Program-made: the position numbers and the translations under genes
Assembly (NCBI RefSeq): GCF_020616555.1
Contig: NZ_CP085173.1
Location: 2,480,001 to 2,544,000 of the forward strand
DNA length: 64,000 nucleotides
From: Streptomyces longhuiensis
GTDB taxonomy: Bacteria > Actinomycetota > Actinomycetes > Streptomycetales > Streptomycetaceae
Reading direction: 5' to 3'
Notes under the pieces: generated by a model
Database searches by the model: none
What the model saw: the letters and a program-made list of their open reading frames with translations, nothing else
What the model was told of the DNA's origin: nothing
In this document: positions 17,269 through 26,773 of the stretch, piece by piece
Layout of the letters: each line of letters starts with the position of its first letter
Position numbering within the stretch: position 1 is the stretch's first letter

Positions 17269-19353
17269 TCAGGCGCGGGCGGCGGTGAGGGACTCGCGCG
17301 CCCGGGCGGCGATGTTGTCGGCGGTGAAGCCGTACTCGGCGAAGAGCGTGGCGGCGTCGGCGGAGGCGCCGAAGTGCTCCAGGGAGACGATGCGTCCGGC
17401 GTCGCCGACGTAGCGGTACCAGGTCAGTCCGATGCCGGCCTCGACGGCGACGCGCGCCTTCACGGACGACGGCAGGACGCTGTCCTTGTAGTCCTGCGAC
17501 TGCTCCTCGAACCACTCGACGGACGGCATCGACACGACGCGTGTGCCGATCCCCTCGGCCTCCAGCTGCTCGCGGGCGGCCACGGCGAGGTGCACCTCGG
17601 AGCCGGTCGCGATCAGGATGAGGTCGGGCGTCCCGGTGGAGGCCTCGCGCAGGACGTAACCGCCCTTCGCCGCCCGCTCGTCGAGCTCGTACGTGGGCAC
17701 GCCCTGGCGGGTCAGCGCGAGGCCGTGCGGGGCGGGCTTGGTCGTGCCGCGCCGCAGGATCTCGCGCCAGGCGACGGCGGTCTCGTTGGCGTCGGCCGGG
17801 CGGACGATGTTCAGGCCCGGGATGGCGCGCAGGGAGGCGAGGTGCTCGACGGGCTGGTGCGTGGGACCGTCCTCGCCCAGGCCGATGGAGTCGTGCGTCC
17901 ACACGTACGTGACGGGGAGCTGCATCAGTGCGGAGAGGCGGACGGCGTTGCGCATGTAGTCCGAGAAGACGAGGAAGGTGCCGCCGTAGACACGGGTGTT
18001 GCCGTGCAGCGCGATGCCGTTCATCTCGGCGGCCATCGAGTGCTCGCGGATGCCGAAGTGGATCGTGCGGCCGTACGGGTCGGCCTCCGGCAGCGGGTTG
18101 CCCTTGGGCAGGAACGAACTGGCCTTGTCGATGGTCGTGTTGTTCGAGCCCGCCAGGTCGGCCGAGCCGCCCCACAGCTCGGGGATGACCGGGCCGAGCG
18201 CCTGGAGGACCTTGCCGGACGCGGCGCGCGTCGCGACCTTCGTGCCCTCGTCGAAGGACGGCAGCGCCTGCTCCCAGCCCTCGGGGAGGCGGCCGGCGAC
18301 GACGCGGTCGAGAAGGGCGGAGCGCTCGGGCTCGGCCGTGCGCCACTCGCCGAGCCGCTTGTCCCACTCGGCGTGCGCGTCGGCGCCGCGGTCGAGGGCC
18401 CCGCGGGTGTGGGCGATGACGTCGTCGGCGACCTCGAAGGTCTGCTCCGGGTCGAAGCCGAGGACGCGCTTGGTGGCGGCGATCTCCTCGGCGCCGAGGG
18501 CGGAGCCGTGGGACGCCTCGGTGTTCTGCGCGTTCGGGGCGGGCCAGGCGATGATCGTGCGCATCGCGATGATGGACGGGCGGCCGGTCTCGGCCTTCGC
18601 CGCGGCCAGGGCCTCGTACAGGGCCCGCACGTCGGTGTCGCCGTCGGCCTGGGGCTCGATGCGCTGGACGTGCCAGCCGTAGGCCTCGTACCGCTTCAGG
18701 ACGTCCTCGGAGAACGCGGTGGCGGTGTCGCCCTCGATGGAGATGTGGTTGTCGTCGTAGACGAAGACGAGGTTGCCGAGCTTCTGGTGGCCGGCGAGGG
18801 AGGAGGCCTCGGCGGAGATGCCCTCCTCCAGGTCGCCGTCGGAGACGATCGCCCAGATGGTGTGGTCGAAGGGGGACTCGCCCTCGGGGGCCTCGGGGTC
18901 GAAGAGGCCGCGCTCGTAGCGGGCGGCCATCGCCATGCCGACGGCGTTGGCGACGCCCTGGCCGAGGGGTCCGGTCGTCGTCTCGACACCGGCGGTGTGG
19001 CCGTACTCGGGGTGGCCGGGAGTCTTCGAGCCGTGGGTGCGGAACGCCTTCAGGTCGTCCAGCTCCAGCTCGTAGCCGGAGAGGAAGAGCTGGGTGTAGA
19101 GGGTGAGGCTGGTGTGGCCCGGGGAGAGGACGAAGCGGTCGCGGCCGGTCCACTCGGGGTCGGCCGGGTCGTGGCGCATGACCTTCTGGAAGAGGGTGTA
19201 CGCGACGGGGGCCAGGCTCATCGCCGTACCCGGGTGGCCGTTGCCGACCTGCTGCACGGCGTCGGCCGCGAGCAGGCGCGCGGTGTCGACGGCACGCCGG
19301 TCGAGGTCACTCCACTCGAAGGGGCCGAGGGCGTCCGGTGTCTGCGTGCTCAT
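17269..19353 (-). CDS. tkt: Transketolase
   Basis: 694 residues. The thiamine-diphosphate motif begins at [13 protein letters not shown] (here SDGDLEEG), with [13 protein letters not shown] near residue 37 and [14 protein letters not shown] in the second half. It transfers two-carbon units in the non-oxidative pentose phosphate pathway. It is the first gene of the seven-gene operon and diverges from an AraC-type regulator across a 193-bp gap. Confidence 0.97.
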   Translation of the reverse strand: MSTQTPDALGPFEWSDLDRRAVDTARLLAADAVQQVGNGHPGTAMSLAPVAYTLFQKVMRHDPADPEWTGRDRFVLSPGHTSLTLYTQLFLSGYELELDDLKAFRTHGSKTPGHPEYGHTAGVETTTGPLGQGVANAVGMAMAARYERGLFDPEAPEGESPFDHTIWAIVSDGDLEEGISAEASSLAGHQKLGNLVFVYDDNHISIEGDTATAFSEDVLKRYEAYGWHVQRIEPQADGDTDVRALYEALAAAKAETGRPSIIAMRTIIAWPAPNAQNTEASHGSALGAEEIAATKRVLGFDPEQTFEVADDVIAHTRGALDRGADAHAEWDKRLGEWRTAEPERSALLDRVVAGRLPEGWEQALPSFDEGTKVATRAASGKVLQALGPVIPELWGGSADLAGSNNTTIDKASSFLPKGNPLPEADPYGRTIHFGIREHSMAAEMNGIALHGNTRVYGGTFLVFSDYMRNAVRLSALMQLPVTYVWTHDSIGLGEDGPTHQPVEHLASLRAIPGLNIVRPADANETAVAWREILRRGTTKPAPHGLALTRQGVPTYELDERAAKGGYVLREASTGTPDLILIATGSEVHLAVAAREQLEAEGIGTRVVSMPSVEWFEEQSQDYKDSVLPSSVKARVAVEAGIGLTWYRYVGDAGRIVSLEHFGASADAATLFAEYGFTADNIAARARESLTAARA

Positions 19354-19546
19354 CTGTACGACTTCCTTCGCATCCGTTGTGCATCCGAGGTACCCGAAGG
19401 CACCGCCCGACCGGGGCGAAAGCCCTGGTCGAACTACCTACGAATCTAAAGGTCATACTTTTGGCGCGGCAGGTGCCCCCGTGCCAGCGTTCGGTGAAAA
19501 TGGGACACCTGTCAGAGGCCGAGCCGGTTCGACCCAAGGAAAGTGG
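19354..19546. promoter_or_regulatory. Divergent promoter region of tkt operon and AraC-type gene
   Basis: This 193-base gap has a clear AT-rich patch around 19440-19465. TAGATT (minus strand) and CATACT (plus strand) there are -10-like elements for the two directions. I see no perfect palindrome; AraC proteins usually bind direct repeats. The AraC-type gene has AAGGAAAG about seven bases before its ATG. Confidence 0.45.
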
Positions 19547-20461
19547 ATGACGGAGCAGGGCGGCGCACATCCGAGCGCACATATGGGAGCGACGGAGCAC
19601 ATCCGTACGTATCCCTTCGACCCGAGCGCCAGCGTGTCCGGGGTCGGGATACAGATCGGCCCGATGGGCACGGAGGGTCCCTGGGCGGGCGGCGTGGGCC
19701 TGTCGCGGCGCGTGCACCGGATCGACTTCCACGTCCTGCTCTTCTTCCGCGAGGGCCCGGTCCGCCACATGATCGACTTCACGGAGTACGAGGTCGGCGC
19801 CGGCGACATCCTGTGGATCCGGCCCGGCCAGGTGCACGGCTTCTCGACGAGCGAGCGCTACGTCGGCACGGCGCTCACCATGCAGCCCGGCTTCCTGCCG
19901 CGCGCGATCGTCGAGGCGACGGGCCTGTACCGCTACGACCGGCCACCCCTGCTCCACCCCGACGAAGCCCAACGCGCCGCCCTGGACGCATCGCTGGAGC
20001 AGCTGAAGCGCGAGTATCTGGACACGGCGACGCTGCCGCTCAGCCTGCACACGTCGGTACTGCGTCACTCTCTGACGGCCTTCATGCTGCGGGTCGCGCA
20101 CGTGTCGGCGCAGGCGGCGGCGGACGAGTGCAGGCCGCAGCCGGACACGACGTTCAGCCGCTTCCGCGCGGCGGTCGAGCAGGGCTTCACCACGAACCAC
20201 AGCGTGAGCGCGTACGCCGACGAGCTCGGCTACTCCCGGCGCACCCTCGTGCGCGCGGTGCGGGCGGCGACCGGCCAGACCCCGAAGGCCTTCATCGACC
20301 GCCGGGTGACCCTGGAGGCGAAGCGCCTGCTGGCCCACACGGACCTGCCGGTGGGCCGGATCGGCGTGGCCGTCGGCATCGGGGACTCGGCGAACTTCTC
20401 GAAGTACTTCCAGCAGCACACGGGCGTGACACCGGCGGCGTTCCGAGCCGAACAGGCCTGA
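19547..20461 (+). CDS. AraC family transcriptional regulator with cupin sensor domain
   Basis: 304 residues. The N-terminal half is a cupin-like ligand domain (RRVHRIDFHVLLFFREG, VGAGDILWIRPGQVHGF). The C-terminal 100 residues carry two helix-turn-helix units (SVSAYADELGYSRRTLVRAV and VGRIGVAVGIGDSANFSKYFQQHTG), typical of HTH_18. The ATG at 19547 has AAGGAAAG seven bases upstream. It is divergent from tkt and may control the pentose phosphate operon; that is positional inference. A second in-frame ATG at 19582 is a less likely start. Confidence 0.9.
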   Translation: MTEQGGAHPSAHMGATEHIRTYPFDPSASVSGVGIQIGPMGTEGPWAGGVGLSRRVHRIDFHVLLFFREGPVRHMIDFTEYEVGAGDILWIRPGQVHGFSTSERYVGTALTMQPGFLPRAIVEATGLYRYDRPPLLHPDEAQRAALDASLEQLKREYLDTATLPLSLHTSVLRHSLTAFMLRVAHVSAQAAADECRPQPDTTFSRFRAAVEQGFTTNHSVSAYADELGYSRRTLVRAVRAATGQTPKAFIDRRVTLEAKRLLAHTDLPVGRIGVAVGIGDSANFSKYFQQHTGVTPAAFRAEQA

Positions 20462-20528
20462 CAAACCCCGGTTTCCACAGGTATGCACGGGCCCGCGGCG
20501 GCCCCGTTTCAGCATGCGCAACGGGGGG

Positions 20529-20557
20529 TTGACCGTTCTTCTCCCGCCCCTTACGGT
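20529..20557 (+). promoter_or_regulatory. Vegetative-type promoter of the sugar ABC locus
   Basis: TTGACC (20529-20534) and TACGGT (20552-20557) are separated by exactly 17 bases, close to the Streptomyces HrdB consensus. The binding-protein gene starts about 73 bases downstream, leaving room for the near-palindrome at 20598-20609. Confidence 0.6.
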
Positions 20558-20597
20558 GCTCGCACCTCCCACAGGTATATCGATTAACCACTCCGTC

Positions 20598-20609
20598 GTT
20601 ACCCGTAAC
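20598..20609. promoter_or_regulatory. Near-palindromic LacI operator candidate
   Basis: GTTACCCGTAAC is symmetric except for its central two bases and lies between the promoter and the binding-protein start. A LacI-family gene is part of the same operon and LacI operators are short imperfect palindromes with a central CG. Assignment is by position only. Confidence 0.4.
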
Positions 20610-20630
20610 CCCGGTTGGAGACATACCGCT

Positions 20631-21920
20631 GTGCGCTCTGTGCCCTCGACGATGAGTCGGCGCGGATTCCTCGCCGCCGGCGGCGGACTCGCCGCCGCCT
20701 CCGCCCTGTCCGGCTGCTCCGCCCTCGCCGCCGACGACGACGACCCCGGCACCCTCGTGGTGCACAGTCAGCTCGGCACCACCGCCCCCGGCTCCCCCAC
20801 CTACCTCTCCGCCCTGGACCGGTTCCGCAAGGAGAACCCCGGTCTCAAGGTCAGGAACCTCGTCAACGGCGACGACCTCCCGCAGGTCTACGAGACCTCG
20901 CGGCTGGCCCGCAAGGAGCCGGACGTCGTCATGGTGAACCTCTACGACAAGACGCTGGCCTGGACCGACGTCGGCGCCACCGTGGACGTGAAGGGCTACC
21001 TGGACGACTGGGGTCTGCGCGAGCGGGTGCTGCCCGTGGCTCTGGACGCGTGGACCGACGGCAAGGGCCGGGTGCGGGCCTTCCCCTACTTCGCCACCAA
21101 CTGGCCGGTCGCCTTCAACCGGGCGCTCCTCGACAAGGCGGGCGTCGACCGCGTCCCGGCCACCGGCGACGAACTGATCGCCGCGGCGGGCAAGCTGCGC
21201 AGGAAGGGCATCGCGCCCGTCACGGTCGGCGGCAACGACTGGACCGGCCAGAAGCTGCTCGCCCAGATCATCCAGACGTTTCTGACCGAGGACGAGGCCA
21301 GGCACGTCTACGCGACCGGGGACTTCGGCGGCCGGGGCGCGCGGCAGGGCCTCGAGTACTTCGTGGAGCTGCGCGACGCCGGGGTGTTCGCCGACAAGGC
21401 CCAGGGCCTGACATCGGACTCGATGACCACGCAGTTCAACACGCAGGCCGCGGCGATGCAGTCCGCCATGTCGTCGGCCCTGGCGAAGGTGCCGGCCGAG
21501 GTGGCGCGCCACACCGACGTGGGGGGCTGGCCGCTGGCCCCGGGGGCGGCACACGACAAGCCGACGATCCTGCGGACGTACACGCTGATCGGCTTCTGGA
21601 TCAGCCCGAACGGCACGAAGAAGATCGAGGCCGTCGAGAAGTTCCTGCGGTTCATGTACCGCCCGGACACCGTCTCGCGGTTCATCAAGGAGGCCGGGCG
21701 CGACATGGCGCTGCGGTCCGACACGGTCAGCTCGCACTTCCCGCTGGTGGCGGCGGCGCAGCGGCTCGGCGGTGACGTGAGCCAGGTGCTGCTGCCCGAC
21801 CTGTTCGTCCCGCCGGCCGCGACACAGCCGCTGATCACGGCGACGAGCACCTCCTTCACGCGCGGCACGAGCGCGGCCAAGGTCCGCTCGGTCCTCGAGG
21901 CCGCGTACCGCGGCGCCTGA
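20631..21920 (+). CDS. Sugar ABC transporter substrate-binding lipoprotein (family 1)
   Basis: 429 residues. The N-terminus has a twin-arginine motif (SRRGFLAAGG) and a lipobox ending LSGC, so it looks like a Tat-exported lipoprotein. The rest is an SBP_bac_1 fold (DVVMVNLYDKTLAW, AFPYFATNWPVAFNR, PATGDELIAAAGKLR). The GTG at 20631 has GGAG ten bases upstream; the in-frame ATG at 20652 lacks a ribosome site. It is followed by two permeases but no ATPase, which in Streptomyces is commonly supplied by the shared MsiK protein. Confidence 0.92.
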   Translation: MRSVPSTMSRRGFLAAGGGLAAASALSGCSALAADDDDPGTLVVHSQLGTTAPGSPTYLSALDRFRKENPGLKVRNLVNGDDLPQVYETSRLARKEPDVVMVNLYDKTLAWTDVGATVDVKGYLDDWGLRERVLPVALDAWTDGKGRVRAFPYFATNWPVAFNRALLDKAGVDRVPATGDELIAAAGKLRRKGIAPVTVGGNDWTGQKLLAQIIQTFLTEDEARHVYATGDFGGRGARQGLEYFVELRDAGVFADKAQGLTSDSMTTQFNTQAAAMQSAMSSALAKVPAEVARHTDVGGWPLAPGAAHDKPTILRTYTLIGFWISPNGTKKIEAVEKFLRFMYRPDTVSRFIKEAGRDMALRSDTVSSHFPLVAAAQRLGGDVSQVLLPDLFVPPAATQPLITATSTSFTRGTSAAKVRSVLEAAYRGA

Positions 21921-21962
21921 CCGCACGCCCCCCTTCTCTCCTCATCCGTAAGGGAGTTGCTC

Positions 21963-22901
21963 ATGACGACGATGACGTCGACAGCGGGCGAGACCGCGGT
22001 CCGCCGCCCCACCCCGCCTTCCCCGGACGCCGCCCGGCGGCCGCGCCGCCAGGGCGGCACGATCCTCGCCCTGCCCGCCCTCGTCTGGTACCTGGTCTTC
22101 ATGGTCGGCCCGCTGGTCGCCATCTTCGTGGTCGCGGCCCTGCACTGGCCGGGCATGCTGCAGCCCGTCTCGTTCGCCGGGTTCGACAATGTGCGCACCG
22201 TCTTCGACGACCCGGTGTTCTGGGACGCGGTGAGCAACACGGCGATCCAGCTCGTCGTCGCCGTCCCGGTGATGATCGTGTGCGCGTACATGCTCGGCTA
22301 CTACGTCGCGCAGAAGCCGCCCGGCCACAAGGTCATCCGGTATCTGCTGTTCGTCCCCGGCCTGATCTCGACCCCGGCGAAGGCGATGGTGTTCTACGCG
22401 GCGCTGTCCCCGGACGGCCTGGTCAACGGCGGTCTGAAGGCGGTCGGGCTCGGCTCGCTCGCCGACGCGTGGCTCGCCTCCCCCTCGACCGCCCTCGCGT
22501 GCCTGATCGCGCTGGACATCTGGGCCGGGATCGGCTTCACGGCGGTGCTGTTCGCGGCGCGGCTCGGGAGCGTCCCCGAGGAGATCGGCGAGGCGGCGCA
22601 GCTGGACGGCGCCGGGCACTGGCGGACGATGTGGCGCATCCACTTCCCCGTGATCCGTGACTACGTGGGGGTGGTGACGATGCTGCAGTTCCTGTGGACG
22701 CTCTTCGGGTCGGCCCAGCACGTGCTGCTGCTGACGCAGGGCGGCCCCGGCAGCTCGTCGACAACGCTGTCGTTCCTCGTCTACCAGAAGGCGTTCATCG
22801 CGGCCGACCTCGGCTACAGCCAGACCGTCGGTGTCTTCCTCTTCCTCACCGGGCTCGTCGGACTGCTCGCCATCCGGCGCGCGTTCCGCCAGAACCACTG
22901 A
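21963..22901 (+). CDS. Sugar ABC transporter permease (MalF type)
   Basis: 312 residues, about six membrane helices. The EAA loop of carbohydrate permeases is seen in EIGEAAQLDGAGHWRTMWRI. The ATG at 21963 has AAGGGAG six bases upstream, preferable to the TTG two codons earlier. It starts 42 bases after the binding-protein gene. It forms the channel with the next gene. Confidence 0.93.
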   Translation: MTTMTSTAGETAVRRPTPPSPDAARRPRRQGGTILALPALVWYLVFMVGPLVAIFVVAALHWPGMLQPVSFAGFDNVRTVFDDPVFWDAVSNTAIQLVVAVPVMIVCAYMLGYYVAQKPPGHKVIRYLLFVPGLISTPAKAMVFYAALSPDGLVNGGLKAVGLGSLADAWLASPSTALACLIALDIWAGIGFTAVLFAARLGSVPEEIGEAAQLDGAGHWRTMWRIHFPVIRDYVGVVTMLQFLWTLFGSAQHVLLLTQGGPGSSSTTLSFLVYQKAFIAADLGYSQTVGVFLFLTGLVGLLAIRRAFRQNH

Positions 22902-22915
22902 TCGGAGCCGTCGCC

Positions 22916-23761
22916 ATGAAGTCCGCCAAGCACAGCCGCCTCGGCAGGTCCTGGCTGCCCGCCCACATCCTCGTCTGGCTCTACGCGGTGCTCCTCGTCG
23001 TGCCGCTGTACTACTTCGTCGCCTCGGCGTTCAAGACGAACGAGGAGATCTTCGCCAGTCCGTTCGCGCTGCCGTCGTCATTCGGTCTCGGCAACTTCAG
23101 TACCGCCTTCCACAGCGCCGACCTCGGGCTCGCTGTCGTCAACTCGGCCCTGGTGACGGTGTTCTCGCTCGTCCTGACGCTGGCGCTCGCGATCCCCGCG
23201 GCGTTCGCGCTGGCCCGTTCGACGGGCCGGCTCGCCTCCCTGGTCGAGAGCGTCTTCTCGCTGGGGTTCCTGATCCCGACGTTCGCGGCGCTCTTCCCGA
23301 CGTTCCTGCTCGCCGCGGCCACCGGCCTGTTCCACACGCGCACGTTCATGATCCTGTTCCTGCCGGCCACGGCGATGCCGCTCTCGGTGGTGATCCTGGT
23401 CCAGTTCATGCGGACCATTCCCAGGGAGATGGAGGAGGCGGCCCGCATGGACGGTGCCTCGACCTTCGCGGTGCTGCGGCACGTGTACACGCCGATGTGC
23501 CTGCCCGGCATCGCGACGGTGCTCCTGCTGAACTTCCTGACGTTCTGGAACGAGTACCTGTACTCGCTCGTCATCATCGGCCCGGACCCGGCGCAGCGCA
23601 CGGTCCAGGTGGCGCTGCCCACGCTGAAGTCCATCACCGGGACGGACTACGGCGTCCTGACCGCGGGGACCGTCCTCACTCTCGTACCGGTGTGGATCGT
23701 CTATACGGTGCTCCAGAAGCGGATGCAGCAGGCACTCGTCAGTGGGGCGGTGAAGATGTGA
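22916..23761 (+). CDS. Sugar ABC transporter permease (MalG type)
   Basis: 281 residues with about six helices. The EAA loop reads EMEEAARMDGASTFAVLRHV and the C-terminal helix ends with a short basic tail. The ATG at 22916 has GGAG eight bases upstream; longer frames upstream are shadows of the previous permease. Its stop overlaps the LacI gene start. Confidence 0.93.
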   Translation: MKSAKHSRLGRSWLPAHILVWLYAVLLVVPLYYFVASAFKTNEEIFASPFALPSSFGLGNFSTAFHSADLGLAVVNSALVTVFSLVLTLALAIPAAFALARSTGRLASLVESVFSLGFLIPTFAALFPTFLLAAATGLFHTRTFMILFLPATAMPLSVVILVQFMRTIPREMEEAARMDGASTFAVLRHVYTPMCLPGIATVLLLNFLTFWNEYLYSLVIIGPDPAQRTVQVALPTLKSITGTDYGVLTAGTVLTLVPVWIVYTVLQKRMQQALVSGAVKM

Positions 23762-24804
23762 GCGGGACCCGACCGAAACGGCCGACCGGTCGTCCGACCA
23801 TCAAGGCGGTGGCGGCCGCGGCGGGGGTGTCGACGGCCGCCGTGTCGCAGGCGTTCAACGAGAAGGGCCGGCTCGCCGAGCCGACCCGGCGGCGGATCCT
23901 CGACGCGGCGGCGGAGCTCGGCTGGTCGCCGAGCGCGTCGGCCTCGGCGCTGCGCAGCGCCCGTACGCGCACACTCGCGCTCGTCGTGCGCAGGCCCACC
24001 GACGTGCTCGGGGCCGACCCGCACTTCAGTGAGCTGATCACCGGTATAGAGGGCGAGTTGGCGCCGCGCGGCTACGGTCTGCTCCTGCATCTGGTCGCCG
24101 GTGTCGACGAGGAGAGCGCGCTGTACGAGCGGCTCGCCTCGGAGGGCCGGGTCGACGGGGCCGTCCTGACGGACGCGCGGGCCGACGACCCGCGCCCGGC
24201 GCTGCTGCGGCGCATAGGTCTTCCGTCGGTGCTGCTCGGCGCGCCCGACCCGGAGGCGACCGTGCCGACCGTCGGGCTCGGCAACCAGGGGGCGGGCGTC
24301 CACGAGGCGGTCGACCACCTGCTCGGGCTCGGCCACCGGCGCATCGCGTACGTCTCCGGACCCGCCGAGCTCCAGCACACCCGGCTGCGCCGCACGGTCT
24401 TCGAGGAGACACTCGAACTCGCCGGGCTCCGGCCCGCCGCCGTCCTGAGCACCGACTTCTCGGAGTCGGCCGCCGTCGCCGCGACCGAGGCGCTCATCGG
24501 ACGCGCCGAGCGGCCGACCGCGATCGTGTACGCCAACGACTCGATGGCCGTGTGCGGCATCGGCACCGCCCAGCGGGCCGGCCTCGCCGTGCCCCGGGAC
24601 CTGTCCGTCGTCGGCTACGACAACCTCCCCCTCGGCCGGTGGCTGCACCCGCGCCTGACGACCGTCGACCAGCAGGTGCAGCGGGTCGGCGCGGCCGCCG
24701 CGCGCGTGCTGCTCGCCCGGTGCGGCGAGGACGTCCCCGAGACAGCGCTCGAAGGGCGCCCGCACCTGGTCGTCCGCGAGTCGACCGGCCCCGCAACCCC
24801 CTGA
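23758..24804 (+). CDS. LacI family transcriptional regulator
   Basis: 348 residues. The helix-turn-helix and hinge occupy residues 10-60 (PTIKAVAAAAGVSTAAVSQA, RRRILDAAAELGW). A periplasmic-binding-protein-like sensor domain follows (LALVVRRPTDVLG, HRRIAYVSGP, LSVVGYDNLPLGRWLHPRLT). The GTG at 23758-23760 overlaps the permease stop (GTGA). It sits between the transporter and hydrolase genes and probably represses the whole locus in the absence of an oligosaccharide. Confidence 0.93.
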   Translation: MSGTRPKRPTGRPTIKAVAAAAGVSTAAVSQAFNEKGRLAEPTRRRILDAAAELGWSPSASASALRSARTRTLALVVRRPTDVLGADPHFSELITGIEGELAPRGYGLLLHLVAGVDEESALYERLASEGRVDGAVLTDARADDPRPALLRRIGLPSVLLGAPDPEATVPTVGLGNQGAGVHEAVDHLLGLGHRRIAYVSGPAELQHTRLRRTVFEETLELAGLRPAAVLSTDFSESAAVAATEALIGRAERPTAIVYANDSMAVCGIGTAQRAGLAVPRDLSVVGYDNLPLGRWLHPRLTTVDQQVQRVGAAAARVLLARCGEDVPETALEGRPHLVVRESTGPATP

Positions 24805-24838
24805 TGAATCCCGCATTTCAACGGAGCTAGGTACCACC

Positions 24839-26773
24839 ATGCGACGCCACAGCGCCCACCTCACCCACGACTCCGCCGTCCTGCCCTGGCTCGGCGCCAA
24901 CTTCTGGTCCCGCACCGGCGGTCCCCTGATGTGGCGCGACTACGAGCCGAAGACGGTGCGCGAGGAACTGGCGGTGCTGCGCGAGCACGGTCTGAACATG
25001 ACCCGCTCGTTCTTCTACTGGCCCGACTTCCACCCCGAACCGCACCGGATCGACGAGGAGCTGTGCGAGCGCTTCCGCGACTTCCTCGACGCGCACACCG
25101 AGGCGGGCATGGGCACCGTTCCGACGTTCATCGTCGGCCACATGTCCGGCGAGAACTGGGACCCGGCCTGGCGCGGGGGCCGGGACCTGTACGAGGACGT
25201 GTGGATGGTCGGCCGCCAGGCGTGGTTCGTGTCGCAGATGACGCGCCGCTTCAAGGACCACCCGGCGGTCACGGGCTGGCTGATCACCAACGAGATGCCG
25301 GGCTACGGGCGGATCTACCAGGTCGACCCGCCCTCCAGCGACGTCGTCACGGCGTGGGCGCAGGCCATGTGCAACGCGGTGCGCGCGGCCGGCGGCACCC
25401 AGCCCGTCTCCCTGGGCGACGGGGCGTGGGGCATCGAGGTGACGGGCCGCGACAACGGCTTCTCGCTGCGGGACACCGCCGAGTACGTCGACTTCGTGGG
25501 CCCGCACGTCTACCGCTCCGACACGGACCGGCCGCGCCAGCACTACCGGGCCGCGTTCGAGTGCGAGCTCGCGGCCGTCACCGGGCAGCCGGTGGTCCTC
25601 GAGGAGTTCGGCCTGTCGACGGACACGGTCTCCGCCGAGAACGCGGGCGTGTACTACCGCCAGACCCTGCACAACTCACTGCTCGGCGGCGCGACGGGCT
25701 GGGTCGCCTGGAACAACACGGACTACGACGACCTGTGGGACCGGTCCCCCTACGACCACCACCCCTTCGAGATGCACTTCGGCATCACGGACAGCACGGG
25801 CGCGCCGAAGGCCCCGCTCGTCGAACTCGCCGCGTTCGCCGAGGTGTTGGAGCAGGTCGACTTCGCGCGCTGCCGCCGCTCGGACGCCGGGGCCGCGCTG
25901 GTCGTGCCCGCCTTCCTGGAGCGCGGCTACCCCTACAGCCGCCCCGCCGACCGTCCACTCATCTTCACCTCGCTCCACCAGGGGTACGTCGCGGCGCGCG
26001 CCGCCGATCTGGCGGTGGGTCTCACCCGGGAGGCGGACGGCGTCAGCGAGGACGCGGCGCTCTATCTCCTGCCCGCGACACGGCAGTTGACGACGCGGAC
26101 CCGGCGCGCCCTCGCGCGGCGGGCCGCCGAGGGGGCGACGGTCTATCTGTCCTTCTGCTCGGGCGAGCACCCCGGGACGCGCGGGCCGTGGTTCGACGAC
26201 CTGGACGGGCTGTTCGGGGTCGAGATGCAGCTGTCGTACGGGGTGGCCGAGCCGATCGAGGACGACGTCCTGGAGATGACGTTCACGAAGGACTTCGGGG
26301 GCATCAGGGCCGGTGAGACCCTGCGCTTCCCGGTCGCGGGCAACGAGGACAGCCGGGCGTACCTGCCGGTCGAGGCGCGCGACGCGGAGGTCGTCGCCGT
26401 CGACGCGCACGGCCGCCCCGCGCTGCTCTCGCGGGCCACGGGCCTCGGCCGCACCGTCCTCGCGACGTATCCGCTGGAGCACATGGCCGCCCGCACGGCG
26501 CACGTCAACCCGGAGCAGACTCACCGGCTGTACGCGGCGCTCGCCGAGGTCGCCGGTGTGGCACGGCCCGTGACGGTCGAGAGCCCGTACGTGTCGGCCG
26601 ATGTGCTGGTCCATGAGGACGGGCGGCGCTTCGTGTGGCTGGTGAGCCAGTCCGGGCAGGAGGTGGCGGTGCGTCCGGAGACGGACGGGGCACTGCACGA
26701 CGCGGGGACGGGCGAGCCCGTCACGGACGTCACCCTGGACCCGTACGGCGTGCGCGTTCTGGAACTGCGATGA
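24839..26773 (+). CDS. Clan GH-A glycoside hydrolase (GH5/GH42-like)
   Basis: 644 residues without a signal peptide, so it acts in the cytoplasm on imported sugars. The first 330 residues look like a GH5-type (beta/alpha)8 barrel: GANFWSRTGGPLMWRDY, acid/base Glu in TGWLITNEMPG, nucleophile Glu in PVVLEEFGLS. Residues about 350-640 resemble the trimerisation and C-terminal domains of GH42 beta-galactosidases. It could be a beta-mannosidase, glucosidase or galactosidase; the sequence does not decide. It ends in a four-base overlap with the GH3 gene. Confidence 0.85.
   Translation: MRRHSAHLTHDSAVLPWLGANFWSRTGGPLMWRDYEPKTVREELAVLREHGLNMTRSFFYWPDFHPEPHRIDEELCERFRDFLDAHTEAGMGTVPTFIVGHMSGENWDPAWRGGRDLYEDVWMVGRQAWFVSQMTRRFKDHPAVTGWLITNEMPGYGRIYQVDPPSSDVVTAWAQAMCNAVRAAGGTQPVSLGDGAWGIEVTGRDNGFSLRDTAEYVDFVGPHVYRSDTDRPRQHYRAAFECELAAVTGQPVVLEEFGLSTDTVSAENAGVYYRQTLHNSLLGGATGWVAWNNTDYDDLWDRSPYDHHPFEMHFGITDSTGAPKAPLVELAAFAEVLEQVDFARCRRSDAGAALVVPAFLERGYPYSRPADRPLIFTSLHQGYVAARAADLAVGLTREADGVSEDAALYLLPATRQLTTRTRRALARRAAEGATVYLSFCSGEHPGTRGPWFDDLDGLFGVEMQLSYGVAEPIEDDVLEMTFTKDFGGIRAGETLRFPVAGNEDSRAYLPVEARDAEVVAVDAHGRPALLSRATGLGRTVLATYPLEHMAARTAHVNPEQTHRLYAALAEVAGVARPVTVESPYVSADVLVHEDGRRFVWLVSQSGQEVAVRPETDGALHDAGTGEPVTDVTLDPYGVRVLELR

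Noticed and set aside
16094..19153. A 1019-codon open frame covering tal and running through tkt
   Set aside because: Only its last 378 codons look like a protein (transaldolase). The rest is Arg/Pro/Gly-rich and is an alternative frame of tkt, created by GC-rich third positions.
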